DNA from: Pseudomonadota bacterium
GTDB lineage: Bacteria; Pseudomonadota; Gammaproteobacteria; Xanthomonadales; Xanthomonadaceae
NCBI GenBank assembly: GCA_023439425.1
Contig: JAEXNZ010000009.1
Location: forward strand, 1 to 14,502
Direction of reading: 5' to 3'
DNA: 14,502 nucleotides
Position 1 is the first letter of the stretch, and each line of letters begins with the position of its first letter. Position numbers and translations under genes: made by a program. This document shows, piece after piece, positions 1 to 7,402 of this stretch. A model generated the notes under the pieces. The model had not been told where the DNA came from and did not search any database. It saw only the letters and a program-made list of their open reading frames with translations.

Positions 1-912
1 GTGCAGCTCACCTCTGGTGAGCTGACCGCCGCGCAGGGTGAGCAGTTCCGGCAGTGGTGCCAGGACCCCGCGCACCGCGAGGCATTTGCCCGCGCGCGCC
101 GCCAATGGGACCAGATTGCCGCGGCCGGAAAGCTGCTGCAGCCCGGTCCGCTGCAACGTACCCCCGCCGATGACCGTCGCCGTTTCAGCCGCCGCGCATT
201 CCTGGGCGCGGCGATTGCCGCACCGGCCAGCCTCGCCGTGGTCGCCGCGCTGCATCCACCGCTGGGCCTGTGGCCCTCGGTGACCGCGATCGCCGCCGAC
301 TTCCACACCGGCACCGGCGAGCGCCAGCGCGTGCAGCCGCTGCCGCATGTGCAGATGGACATGGACACGCGCACCAGTGTGCGCCGCCGCCCCGATGCGG
401 GCACGCCGGTGCTGGAACTGGTGGAAGGCCAGGTCGCGCTGCAGAGCACAGGCGGCACCGGGCTCACCCTGATGGCCGGTCCCGGGAAAATTCTGGCCGA
501 CGATCAGCCGACGTCGTTCGATGTGCGCTGCATCGACGGCCAGGTCCGGGTGACCTGCCTCAGCGGCCTGCTGCGCATCGAGCATCCGCAGGGGCGCATG
601 CAGCTTCAGCACGGGCAGCAGGTGCGCTTTGATACCCAGATGAGCGGCGTGGTTTCCGACGCCGTGGTCTCTGAAGTGTCGGCGTGGACCAGCGGCATGC
701 TGGTGTTCCGGCGCGCACCGTTGTCGGAGGTGGTGGACGAGATCAATCGCTACCGGCGCGGGCGGGTGGTGCTGCGCGGCGAGCGCTTGGCGCGCGAGCC
801 GGTCAGCGGCCGCTTCGGCATCGACGACCCCGATGCCGCGCTGGAGCAGCTGCGGCTGAGCCTGTCGCTGGACATCCAGCGCTTCCCGGGTGGCATCGCG
901 GTACTGGGGTAG
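1..912 (+). CDS. FecR-family anti-sigma regulator, 5'-truncated by the window edge
   Basis: This is an inner-membrane regulator that normally holds an ECF sigma factor and relays a signal from a TonB-dependent outer-membrane receptor. The visible N-terminus (SGELTAAQGEQFRQW, residues 5-19) is the second half of the usual FecR cytoplasmic domain; the preceding conserved A-x-x-W part is missing, so the true start lies upstream and the GTG at position 1 is probably internal. A single membrane segment (about residues 67-84) is preceded by a twin-arginine motif, SRRAFLG (63-69), as in FecR-type proteins exported by Tat. A periplasmic FecR domain follows (about 100-210). The C-terminus (about 228-303; LVFRRAPLSEVVDEINRY, then PVSGRFGIDDPDAALEQL) is the STN-like domain that contacts the receptor. 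Its place before a T2SS cluster recalls P. aeruginosa VreR; that link is inference. The sigma factor and receptor are not in view. Confidence 0.93.
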   Translation: MQLTSGELTAAQGEQFRQWCQDPAHREAFARARRQWDQIAAAGKLLQPGPLQRTPADDRRRFSRRAFLGAAIAAPASLAVVAALHPPLGLWPSVTAIAADFHTGTGERQRVQPLPHVQMDMDTRTSVRRRPDAGTPVLELVEGQVALQSTGGTGLTLMAGPGKILADDQPTSFDVRCIDGQVRVTCLSGLLRIEHPQGRMQLQHGQQVRFDTQMSGVVSDAVVSEVSAWTSGMLVFRRAPLSEVVDEINRYRRGRVVLRGERLAREPVSGRFGIDDPDAALEQLRLSLSLDIQRFPGGIAVLG

Positions 913-961
913 GACAGGGCAACCTGTTCAATGGCATCAATCTGCAGGGACGGAGTCATGG

Positions 962-1510
962 ATGCGGAATGAGTCGGTGGGCCTGGTGGATCTGCGGCGC
1001 AACCTGTCGGCATTGCTGGAGACCACGCGTCTGCAGCCGTTGATGGTGCACCGCTATGGCACGCCCTGGGCGTATGTGGTGTCCGATGCGCAGTGGCGGC
1101 AGCATCGGGTGCAGTTGGAGTTTGATCCCAGCGGGCATCCGTTGGCCCGGCTGCAGCAGCTGCAGCGCGACCTGCTGCCGTTGGCCGAAGGCAGCGGCCT
1201 GTCACCGGCGGCCTGCGCACGTGCGTTGATTCTGCAGGCGATCTACGGCTTCGACGACATCGGCGAGTTGCACGAACACCTGTGTTTCGACCGGCTGCTG
1301 CACTGGTTCGTCGATGGCGGCGGTGCCGGGGCCGAGCCGTGGCAGGTGCCGGAACTGCGCCAGGCCATTGCCGCATTCATGGACGACACGCCGGCGATGG
1401 CCGCGTTGTTCCGTCTGCTCGGTCGCGAGGATGTCGTCGCCATTGCGGTTGCCTGTGGTGGCCAGAGTCGCGAGACGGGTGCAGTTTTCAAGGCGATGAC
1501 CGCACCATGA
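962..1510 (+). CDS. Unrecognised hybrid protein: Phd/YefM-like N-terminus plus IS5-transposase-N-terminus-like region (copy 1)
   Basis: Predicted soluble protein of 182 residues with no signal peptide or membrane segment. The ATG at 962 is chosen because GGAG (952-955) sits 6 nt upstream and the protein then matches the next gene in length. An in-frame ATG at 890 would overlap the fecR-like gene and add 24 residues of poor quality. Residues 6-45 (VGLVDLRRNLSALLE, then HRYGTPWAYVVSDAQW) resemble Phd/YefM antitoxins, which bind DNA as dimers. Residues 59-140 (HPLARL, ARALILQAIYGFDDIGELHE, FDRLLHWFVD) resemble the DUF772 N-terminal domain of IS5-family transposases. The DDE catalytic domain is absent. 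The next gene is a clear paralogue. There is no toxin-like reading frame beside it. The function is unknown; a transcriptional regulator of the neighbouring secretion genes is a guess. The gene is likely real; the domain assignments are by eye. Confidence 0.72.
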   Translation: MRNESVGLVDLRRNLSALLETTRLQPLMVHRYGTPWAYVVSDAQWRQHRVQLEFDPSGHPLARLQQLQRDLLPLAEGSGLSPAACARALILQAIYGFDDIGELHEHLCFDRLLHWFVDGGGAGAEPWQVPELRQAIAAFMDDTPAMAALFRLLGREDVVAIAVACGGQSRETGAVFKAMTAP

Positions 1511-1593
1511 CGCGTTCGCGGGTTGCCGCCGTGCGTCACGGATCGACATTCTGCGTGTCGTAAATCGTCGTTGGTCGCCGTCTTGCAGTAGTA

Positions 1594-1611
1594 CGGCATC
1601 GTGGCATGCCG
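1594..1611. repeat. Small inverted repeat upstream of the second paralogue
   Basis: CGGCAT (1594-1599) and its exact reverse complement ATGCCG (1606-1611) are separated by 6 nt. The pair lies just before the ribosome-binding site (GGAG, 1617-1620) of the gene starting at 1628. It could be an operator half-site pair or a weak 5'-leader hairpin. With six-base arms in GC-rich DNA it may well be chance. Confidence 0.25.
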
Positions 1612-1627
1612 GCGGCGGAGACGTGCG

Positions 1628-2173
1628 ATGGTGCCTGAAGGACGCAAGGTCAGCATGTTGGATCTGGACCGTCATCTGAGCCAGGTTCTTGAAAAGGCGC
1701 GGGATGCGCCGATATGTGTGCAGCGTTACGGCCATCCCTGGGTGTGGCTGTTGTCGTCCGATGCCTGGTTCGAGGCCACCCGCTGGGCGGCACTGGATAC
1801 CCGCGAACACCCGCTGATGCGGCTGCGCGACGCGATTGACCCGCTGCTGGGTACCTGGCCTTCGCACGCCATGCCCGCGTCGGACCGGGGGCTGCGTCAA
1901 TGGCAGCGCGCTGCGCTGCTGGTGCAGCTGCGCACACTGGATGACCTGCAGCGCCTGCACGACGGACTCCGTTTCAACGTGTTGTACCGCGACTTCGTTG
2001 GCATCGACGAGGCCAGTGCCTGGTCGCAGGCTGAATGCCGTGCGTTGCTTGAAGCATTCCAACAGCCGGCCTTGCAGCGCTGCGTGGACGCCGCCCTGGG
2101 CGTGGTCCCCGCCGTTCTGGTGAATGCGGCGCGCTGTCGCCGCAGCCGTGTCCACCAATGTTTATCGAACTGA
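1628..2173 (+). CDS. Unrecognised hybrid protein: Phd/YefM-like N-terminus plus IS5-transposase-N-terminus-like region (copy 2)
   Basis: Predicted soluble protein of 181 residues. The ATG at 1628 is preferred over the in-frame GTG at 1601 because GGAG (1617-1620) lies 7 nt before it, and the upstream codons give only an arginine run. It is paralogous to the preceding gene: LDLDRHLSQVLE and QRYGHPWVWLLSSDAW (residues 11-47) align with VDLRRNLSALLE and HRYGTPWAYVVSDAQW. Residues 61-145 keep the order seen at the front of IS5-type transposases: HPLMRLRDAIDPLL, WQRAALLVQLRTLDDLQRLH, LRFNVLYRDFVGID, then W-x-x-x-E. The catalytic DDE part is missing. The C-terminus is basic (RCRRSRVHQ, 169-177). 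It ends 55 nt before gspG, so it probably shares the transcript. The role is unknown; either paralogue could regulate the locus. The GC pattern is not obviously foreign. Confidence 0.72.
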   Translation: MVPEGRKVSMLDLDRHLSQVLEKARDAPICVQRYGHPWVWLLSSDAWFEATRWAALDTREHPLMRLRDAIDPLLGTWPSHAMPASDRGLRQWQRAALLVQLRTLDDLQRLHDGLRFNVLYRDFVGIDEASAWSQAECRALLEAFQQPALQRCVDAALGVVPAVLVNAARCRRSRVHQCLSN

Positions 2174-2228
2174 CACATGCAGGACCGACGATGGTGGCGC
2201 GGTCTCTTCCAGGAAGATTGAGGACGAC

Positions 2229-2669
2229 ATGATGGGCAGCAGTGTTCGCAACCGCAGCAAACGCCAGCACGGCTTCAGCCTGCTGGAGATCATGGTGGTG
2301 GTCGTGATCATCGGCATTCTGGCCGCGCTGATCGTACCGCGTCTGATGGACCGTCCCGACCAGGCCCGTGTGGTCGCGGCACGCCAGGACATCGCCGCGT
2401 TGATGCAGGCGTTGAAGCTGTACCGGCTGGATAACGGTCGCTACCCCAGTGGAGAGCAGGGCCTGCAGGCCTTGATGAAGCCGCCGGGCAACACCGGTGG
2501 CATGCCGGTCGGGCCCTATCTGGAACGTCTGCCCAACGACCCGTGGGGTGCGCCGTACCAGTATGCCAACCCGGGCGAGCACGGCGAGATTGACGTGTTC
2601 TCGTTCGGTGCCGACGGCAAGGCGGGCGGCGACGCCGGCAACAGCGACATCGGCTCCTGGCAGCTCTGA
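2229..2669 (+). CDS. gspG: Type II secretion major pseudopilin GspG
   Basis: Major pseudopilin, 146 residues. It is processed by prepilin peptidase and assembled into the periplasmic pseudopilus that pushes folded cargo through the secretin. The type III signal is clear: a short basic leader, then cleavage at G15-F16 (RQHGFSLLEIMVV), with the conserved glutamate at mature position 5 (E20) and a hydrophobic helix to about residue 37. The globular part has the family landmarks YPSGEQGLQAL (72-82), LPNDPWGAPY (101-110) and a calcium-site loop FSFGADGKAGGDAGNSDIGSW (124-144). GAGGA-type spacing cannot decide between the ATG at 2229 and the adjacent ATG at 2232; GAGGA (2220-2224) is 4 or 7 nt away. 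gspK follows after 11 nt. In most T2SS clusters gspH, gspI and gspJ come next; here they are absent. Confidence 0.96.
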   Translation: MMGSSVRNRSKRQHGFSLLEIMVVVVIIGILAALIVPRLMDRPDQARVVAARQDIAALMQALKLYRLDNGRYPSGEQGLQALMKPPGNTGGMPVGPYLERLPNDPWGAPYQYANPGEHGEIDVFSFGADGKAGGDAGNSDIGSWQL

Positions 2670-2680
2670 GGCCCTTCTCC

Positions 2681-3583
2681 ATGCGCGCAGCACGACAACG
2701 TGCAGGCCGTTCCCCACGACACCAGCGCGGCATGGCGGTGATCGTGGCCATGCTGGTGGTGGCGATCGTGGCGGTCATCGCCGCTGGGCTGATCCTGCGC
2801 CAGTCCACCGCATTGCGTACGCTGCGCGGCGAGCAGCTGCGCGTGCAGATCGGCATGGCGGTGGACGCCGCCACCGAACGCGCGTCGCAGCAGCTGCGCG
2901 AGGATGCCGCCGTGCAGGTCACCACCGTGGCGGGCGGGCCTTGGTCGCGGCCGATTGCATTGCAGTCCCCCTTGCCGGTGCAACTGCAGCTGCGTGATGC
3001 ACAGGCACTGTTCAATCTGCGCAATCTGGTGCGCAACGGTCGCCCGGATGCGCACGCCCAGGCAGTGCTGGAACGCGTCTGCGCACAGCAGGGCGTCGCC
3101 CCTGCAGCGTGCACACAGGTGCGCGATTTCATGCTGGCGCGCATCGGTGGCGGCGGGCCGCTGCCGCGCGATGTGCAGGGCGTGTTGGCGCTGGCCGTGC
3201 CCGAGGGCGACCCGGGTCAGATGCAGGCACTGGCCCAGATGGTCACCCTGCTGCCGCGCGACACCCTGCTCAATGCCAACACCAGCACGGCCGCATTGCT
3301 GGCCACCGAGCTGCCCGACACCGACCTTTCGCGACTGCAAGCCTTGCTGGGCGAACGCGACGCCGGCCGCTACTTCCTCAATCGAGGCGACATCGAGTTC
3401 CGGTTGAAGGTGCCGCAGGCACAGATGGTGGAAACGCAGGTGGGCATCCACAGCGAATGGTTCCTGGCCGACGGCAGCGTGCAGGCCGATACCGTAAGCG
3501 TGCCCTTCCAGGCGCTGATCTGGCGCGAGCACCGCGACCTCGGCGTACGCGTGCAACGCATGTGGACAAGGATTGGAACATGA
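2681..3583 (+). CDS. gspK: Type II secretion minor pseudopilin GspK
   Basis: Large minor pseudopilin of 300 residues, expected at the tip of the pseudopilus in complex with GspI and GspJ. The N-terminus shows the GspK form of the prepilin signal, RG-MAVIVAMLVV, with cleavage at G17-M18. The usual glutamate 5 is absent, as is typical for GspK. The membrane helix spans about residues 18-39. The family signature in the periplasmic domain is DAQALFNLRNLV (106-117), and NANTSTAALLA comes later; length fits the family. The stop overlaps the gspL start (ATGA at 3580-3583), so translation is coupled. Its normal partners GspI and GspJ are not encoded in the window, which is odd because GspK acts with them. 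Confidence 0.94.
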   Translation: MRAARQRAGRSPRHQRGMAVIVAMLVVAIVAVIAAGLILRQSTALRTLRGEQLRVQIGMAVDAATERASQQLREDAAVQVTTVAGGPWSRPIALQSPLPVQLQLRDAQALFNLRNLVRNGRPDAHAQAVLERVCAQQGVAPAACTQVRDFMLARIGGGGPLPRDVQGVLALAVPEGDPGQMQALAQMVTLLPRDTLLNANTSTAALLATELPDTDLSRLQALLGERDAGRYFLNRGDIEFRLKVPQAQMVETQVGIHSEWFLADGSVQADTVSVPFQALIWREHRDLGVRVQRMWTRIGT

Positions 3584-4746
3584 AAGGCGAACTGCGGCTG
3601 CGACTCTCCCCGTTATCCACGCTGCACGCGCAGTCCGACGTGGACTGGGCCTGGTGGCAGCAGGGCACCGTGCTGTCCCACGGACGCGGCGCACTGGCAG
3701 TGCTGGCGGCCCGCTATCCTGCCGCAACCACCCGTGCCTGCCTGGATGTGCAGGACCTGATCCTGCTCGACCTGCTGCTGCCACCACTGACCGGCCGCCG
3801 GCTGGAGGTGGCGATGCAGGCCGAGATCGAGTCCCTGCTGCTGGAGGACGTGGCCGAGGTGGCGTTCGCGCACGGCCCGCAGGACCGCGATGGCCGCGTG
3901 ACGGTGGCGTGGCTGGGGCGCGAGGCGGTCCAGCAGGTCGCACTGCTGTTCGCGTCGCTGGGCCTGAAACTGCAAGGGTTGTATCCCACGCCGTTGTTGC
4001 TGCCACTGCTGGACAACCGGCCGACCTTGCAGGTCTGCGGGGATCATCTGCTGGTGCGCACCTCGCGTGACCGTGGCTGGGTGCAGTGGCTGGGGCAGGG
4101 CCAGCAAGGTGTGGCGGTCCAGCAACTGCGCGCCCGCCTCGGCGACGACGATCAGGCCACATGGCATTGGCTGGGCGCTGCGCCCAGTGGTTGGCCGGTG
4201 GATGACGCGGTGCCTGCATTGCCGCACGAACAGCAATGGAGCGGCCCCTTGCCCAGCTGGTCGCTGCCGTTGCCCACCCAGCAGAAGCGCACGCCCTGGC
4301 TGGCGATGGGACTGGGCGCAGCCGCCGCCGTTCTGGTTGGGCTGGGACTGCAGGTCCAGACCTGGCAGTGGGCGGCGCAGGCGCAGACCCTGCAGCAGGA
4401 GATGCAGCAGCAGACGAAGCAGCGTCTGCCCAACGTGGGCGAGGTGGTGGATCCGGTCGCGCAGGCGCGTCGCGCGGTGGAAGCCGGCAACGCCAGGCCG
4501 ATCAGCGCACCGGACGTGCAGCGCCTGGCCGCGACCACCCTGCAGGCCGTGCCCGAATGGGCGGGGGCCGCCGCGCAGATCGAGTACCACCCCGGCGAGC
4601 TGCAACTGCAGCTGGACCCGACACTTGGTCCGCCGGCCGACACGTCGCGTCTGGAGCACTGGCAGCAGGCGCTGCAGGCGCACGGATTGACCCTGACCGA
4701 CCGTGGCAACGGTCGCTTGCACGTCAGTGCGAACGGACCCGGTTGA
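3580..4746 (+). CDS. gspL: Type II secretion assembly-platform protein GspL
   Basis: Bitopic inner-membrane protein of 388 residues. Its cytoplasmic domain recruits the ATPase GspE and its periplasmic part pairs with GspM. The cytoplasmic, actin-like region covers about residues 1-230 and includes the conserved stretch LPPLTGRRLEVAMQAEIESL (67-86), followed by LEDVAEVAFAHG. One membrane helix lies at about 240-260 (WLAMGLGAAAAVLVGLGLQV). A glutamine-rich, probably coiled-coil segment (262-285) and a small ferredoxin-like periplasmic domain (about 300-385) follow. The ATG at 3580 overlaps the gspK stop as ATGA and gives the normal family N-terminus; upstream in-frame codons are a shadow of gspK. 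The stop at 4744-4746 shares one base with the gspM start. Confidence 0.94.
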   Translation: MKGELRLRLSPLSTLHAQSDVDWAWWQQGTVLSHGRGALAVLAARYPAATTRACLDVQDLILLDLLLPPLTGRRLEVAMQAEIESLLLEDVAEVAFAHGPQDRDGRVTVAWLGREAVQQVALLFASLGLKLQGLYPTPLLLPLLDNRPTLQVCGDHLLVRTSRDRGWVQWLGQGQQGVAVQQLRARLGDDDQATWHWLGAAPSGWPVDDAVPALPHEQQWSGPLPSWSLPLPTQQKRTPWLAMGLGAAAAVLVGLGLQVQTWQWAAQAQTLQQEMQQQTKQRLPNVGEVVDPVAQARRAVEAGNARPISAPDVQRLAATTLQAVPEWAGAAAQIEYHPGELQLQLDPTLGPPADTSRLEHWQQALQAHGLTLTDRGNGRLHVSANGPG

Positions 4747-5291
4747 TGAAGCGCGCGCTGGCCACGGCTCCCGCCACGGCGGGCCGGCTCCCCTTCGCTC
4801 CGGCGCTGCTGCAGCGCTGGCGCGGGCTGGCCGCGCGCGAGCGCGGCATGCTGCTGCTGATGGTCGTGGCCATCCTCGGGGCCGGGCTGTGGGTGGGCTG
4901 GTGGGAGCCACTGCAGAAGCAGCGCATCCACTGGCAGGGCGAGCTGCCCGGACTGCGCGCCCAGCAGCAGGAACTGCAAGGTCTGTTGAGCACGGCGCAA
5001 CGCCAGCAACAGGCGGCCGTGCTCGACACCGCCGCACTGAACACGCAGCTGCGGGCCAGTGGACTGAATCGCTACATCACCCTGGATGACGCGCAAGGGC
5101 GCTGGCAGCTGGCCGTGCGCGATGCGCCGGCTGACGCCCTATGGAACTGGCTGCTGCCGGTGCTGGCCGACCCGGCGGTGCCGCTGCAGGAACTGAAACT
5201 GGAACGCACGGGAGATCCCAACATGGCGGTGGCACGGGTGTCTGGCACGATCGTGATGGGGCAGGGCACGGGCGGCGGTGGCACGCAATGA
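4746..5291 (+). CDS. gspM: Type II secretion assembly-platform protein GspM
   Basis: Small inner-membrane protein of 181 residues that stabilises GspL in the assembly platform. The sequence has the GspM plan: a short cytoplasmic tail ending in RWRGLAARERGM (24-35), a single membrane helix (about 35-53, ending GLWVGWWEPL), a Gln-rich coiled-coil stretch (about 55-92) and a ferredoxin-like periplasmic domain ending at about 172. The start overlaps the gspL stop by one base (TGATG) and its stop overlaps the gspD start (ATGA), so it sits in a run of translationally coupled genes. A glycine-rich tail (GQGTGGGGTQ) is low complexity and probably disordered. Confidence 0.9.
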   Translation: MKRALATAPATAGRLPFAPALLQRWRGLAARERGMLLLMVVAILGAGLWVGWWEPLQKQRIHWQGELPGLRAQQQELQGLLSTAQRQQQAAVLDTAALNTQLRASGLNRYITLDDAQGRWQLAVRDAPADALWNWLLPVLADPAVPLQELKLERTGDPNMAVARVSGTIVMGQGTGGGGTQ

Positions 5292-7402
5292 GCCAGCTGC
5301 GCGCAGGGAAGTGGGCGGCGTTCACGTTGGCGATCGCGCTGCTGCAGGCGCAGCCGATGGCCAATGCACAGAGTGCGGTGGCCGCAACCGCAGATGAGCG
5401 GGTGCAGTTGAACCTGGTCGACACCGATATCGGCGGCGTACTGCGCATGGCCGCCCGCTTTACCGGCCGGCAGTTCCTGGTTGACCCCAAAGTGACCGGC
5501 AAGATGACCGTGGTCTCCGACGGCCCCGTGGACCGTGCGCAGGCCTACCAGTTGCTGGTCAGCGCGCTTCGGATGCGTGGCTTTGCCGTGGTTGAGGGCA
5601 AGGGTGTCACCCGCGTGGTGCCGCAGGCCGACGCCAAGCTGCTCGGCGGGCCGGTGGGCGGCAGTGGGGCGGGTGGCGAAGTGGTCACCCGCACCTTCAC
5701 CCTGCGCTTTGAAAATGCCACCGCGCTGGTGCCGGTGCTGCGACCGATGATCGCCGCCGACAATCCGATCACTGCTTCGGCGGCCAGCAACAGCCTGGTC
5801 ATCACCGACTACGCCGACAACCTTGACCGCATCGCCCGCATCATCGCCAGCCTGGACACGCCGGCCAACATGGACACCGACGTGGTCAAGCTGCAGCAGG
5901 GCATCGCCGTGGATGTCGCCGCGATGGTCAGCCCGCTATTGGACGCGCAAGGCAATGAAGCCACCCAGAAGGTCGTGGTGATGGCCGACCCACGCAGCAA
6001 CAGCGTGCTGCTGCGCTCCAGCAGTCCTGCCCGTACCCGCCTGGCCCGGCAGCTGGTGGAAAAGCTGGATCGTGCGCAGGACGAAAGTGGCAACTTGCAC
6101 GTGGTGTACCTGCGCAACGCACAGGCCACCGCGCTGTCCAAGGTGCTGCGCGGCGTGGTCGCCGGGCAGACCGACGCGCCGCGTGCCAGCGATCCGCTGG
6201 TCATCACTCCCGCCGCAGGCAGCTCCGTTTCTGCAGGCACGACGCAAAGCACCAGCACGCAGCAGGGCACGGCGCAGAACGGCAGCGCCGGCAATGGACT
6301 GCCGGGTTCGCAGCGGTTGGACGCCGCCGGCAATGGTCAGGAAGAGGGTACCGGCTTCAGCCACAACGGCATCTCGGTGCAACCGGACCCGACCACCAAC
6401 ACCCTGCTGATCTCGGCACCGGAACCGGTGTACCGCAACCTGCGCAAGGTGATTGACCAGCTCGATCAGCGTCGTGCCCAGGTGCTGGTGGAGAGCCTGA
6501 TCGTGGAAGTCACCGCCACCGATGCCGCCGAACTGGGCGTGCAATGGATGCTGGGCAATGGGCGTACCTTCGGCGGCACCCGCTTTGGCGGCAGTGGCCT
6601 CAACACCGGGGCCACCACCACGCTGGACGCGCTGGCCAAGGACGGGCTGAACATTGGCGTGATCGACGGCACCATCAACCTGCCGGGGGTTGGCGAAATC
6701 CTCAATCTGAAAGCGCTGGCCAATGCGCTGCAGAGCAAGGGTGGGGCCAACATCCTGTCCACGCCCAATCTGATGACGCTCGACAACGAAAAGGCCAGCA
6801 TCATGGTCGGCCAGACCGTTCCCTTCGTCAGCGGACGCTACGTCACCGATGGCGGTGGCGGCAGCAACAACCCCTTCCAGACCATCGAGCGTGAAGACAT
6901 CGGCCTGAAACTGCAGGTGCGTCCGCAGTTTTCGGAAGGCGGGACGGTGAAGCTCGACATCTACCAGGAAGTCAGCAGCATCGACAACCAGCGCTCCAAC
7001 GAGAGCATCGGCATTGTCACCAACAAACGCGCGCTTGACACCAGTGTTCTGCTCGATGACGGCCAGATCATGGTGCTGGGTGGCCTGCTGGAAGACAGCG
7101 TCAGCCACGGCCGCGACGCGGTGCCGGGGCTGGGCCGTATTCCGCTGCTGGGGGCGCTGTTCCGCAGCGACACCCGCAACCGCTCCAAGACCAACCTGAT
7201 GGTGTTCCTGCGCCCGCACGTCGTGCGCGATCCCGCCGCCGGCCAGCGCCTTACCCGTGACCGTTATGACTACATGCGCAACGCCCAGGCCGGCGCGCAG
7301 CCCGCCTCCAGCTGGGCGCTGCCGGACATGCAGGCACCACAACTGCCGCAGGAGCTGCCGGACGGTCTGAGCCATCCGACGGAGCCGGTGACCAAGCCAT
7401 GA
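5288..7402 (+). CDS. gspD: Type II secretion outer-membrane secretin GspD
   Basis: Outer-membrane channel subunit of 704 residues. A cleavable signal peptide ends near A27-Q28 (PMANA-QS). Periplasmic domains follow: N0 (about 38-110), N1 (about 133-195), N2 (about 198-268) and N3 (about 273-393). N3 carries a low-complexity Ser/Thr/Gln/Gly loop at about 309-352, a common insertion site in secretins. The secretin core runs from RRAQVLVESLIVEV (about 395) to the signature VPGLGRIPLLGALFRS (612-627) and NLMVFLRPHVV. The tail is Pro/Gln-rich with no obvious pilotin-binding S-domain. I see no cysteine in the protein, so it cannot be a lipid-anchored liposecretin like P. aeruginosa HxcQ. It overlaps gspM and gspE by ATGA at each end. 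GspC, its usual inner-membrane partner, is not in the window. Confidence 0.97.
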   Translation: MSQLRAGKWAAFTLAIALLQAQPMANAQSAVAATADERVQLNLVDTDIGGVLRMAARFTGRQFLVDPKVTGKMTVVSDGPVDRAQAYQLLVSALRMRGFAVVEGKGVTRVVPQADAKLLGGPVGGSGAGGEVVTRTFTLRFENATALVPVLRPMIAADNPITASAASNSLVITDYADNLDRIARIIASLDTPANMDTDVVKLQQGIAVDVAAMVSPLLDAQGNEATQKVVVMADPRSNSVLLRSSSPARTRLARQLVEKLDRAQDESGNLHVVYLRNAQATALSKVLRGVVAGQTDAPRASDPLVITPAAGSSVSAGTTQSTSTQQGTAQNGSAGNGLPGSQRLDAAGNGQEEGTGFSHNGISVQPDPTTNTLLISAPEPVYRNLRKVIDQLDQRRAQVLVESLIVEVTATDAAELGVQWMLGNGRTFGGTRFGGSGLNTGATTTLDALAKDGLNIGVIDGTINLPGVGEILNLKALANALQSKGGANILSTPNLMTLDNEKASIMVGQTVPFVSGRYVTDGGGGSNNPFQTIEREDIGLKLQVRPQFSEGGTVKLDIYQEVSSIDNQRSNESIGIVTNKRALDTSVLLDDGQIMVLGGLLEDSVSHGRDAVPGLGRIPLLGALFRSDTRNRSKTNLMVFLRPHVVRDPAAGQRLTRDRYDYMRNAQAGAQPASSWALPDMQAPQLPQELPDGLSHPTEPVTKP

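Noticed and set aside
1507..1563. 18-codon frame whose ATG overlaps the stop of the first hybrid gene (ATGA)
   Set aside because: Too short to support, no family, and no ribosome-binding site of note; the overlap with a stop codon is common by chance.
962..2173. Degraded insertion sequence or transposase pseudogene
   Set aside because: No terminal inverted repeats, target duplications or remnants of a DDE domain were seen; both frames are intact, equal in length and share an extra N-terminal domain.
913..2228. Classical toxin-antitoxin module suggested by the Phd-like segments
   Set aside because: No Doc-, RelE-, ParE- or PIN-like partner is readable on either strand next to the two genes, and both carry an unrelated C-terminal region.
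2516..4219. Long open frame on the minus strand opposite gspG, gspK and gspL
   Set aside because: Product is a compositionally biased Arg/Pro/Ala/His-rich sequence with no recognisable domain, and it lies antisense to well-supported T2SS genes. GC-rich DNA produces such shadows.
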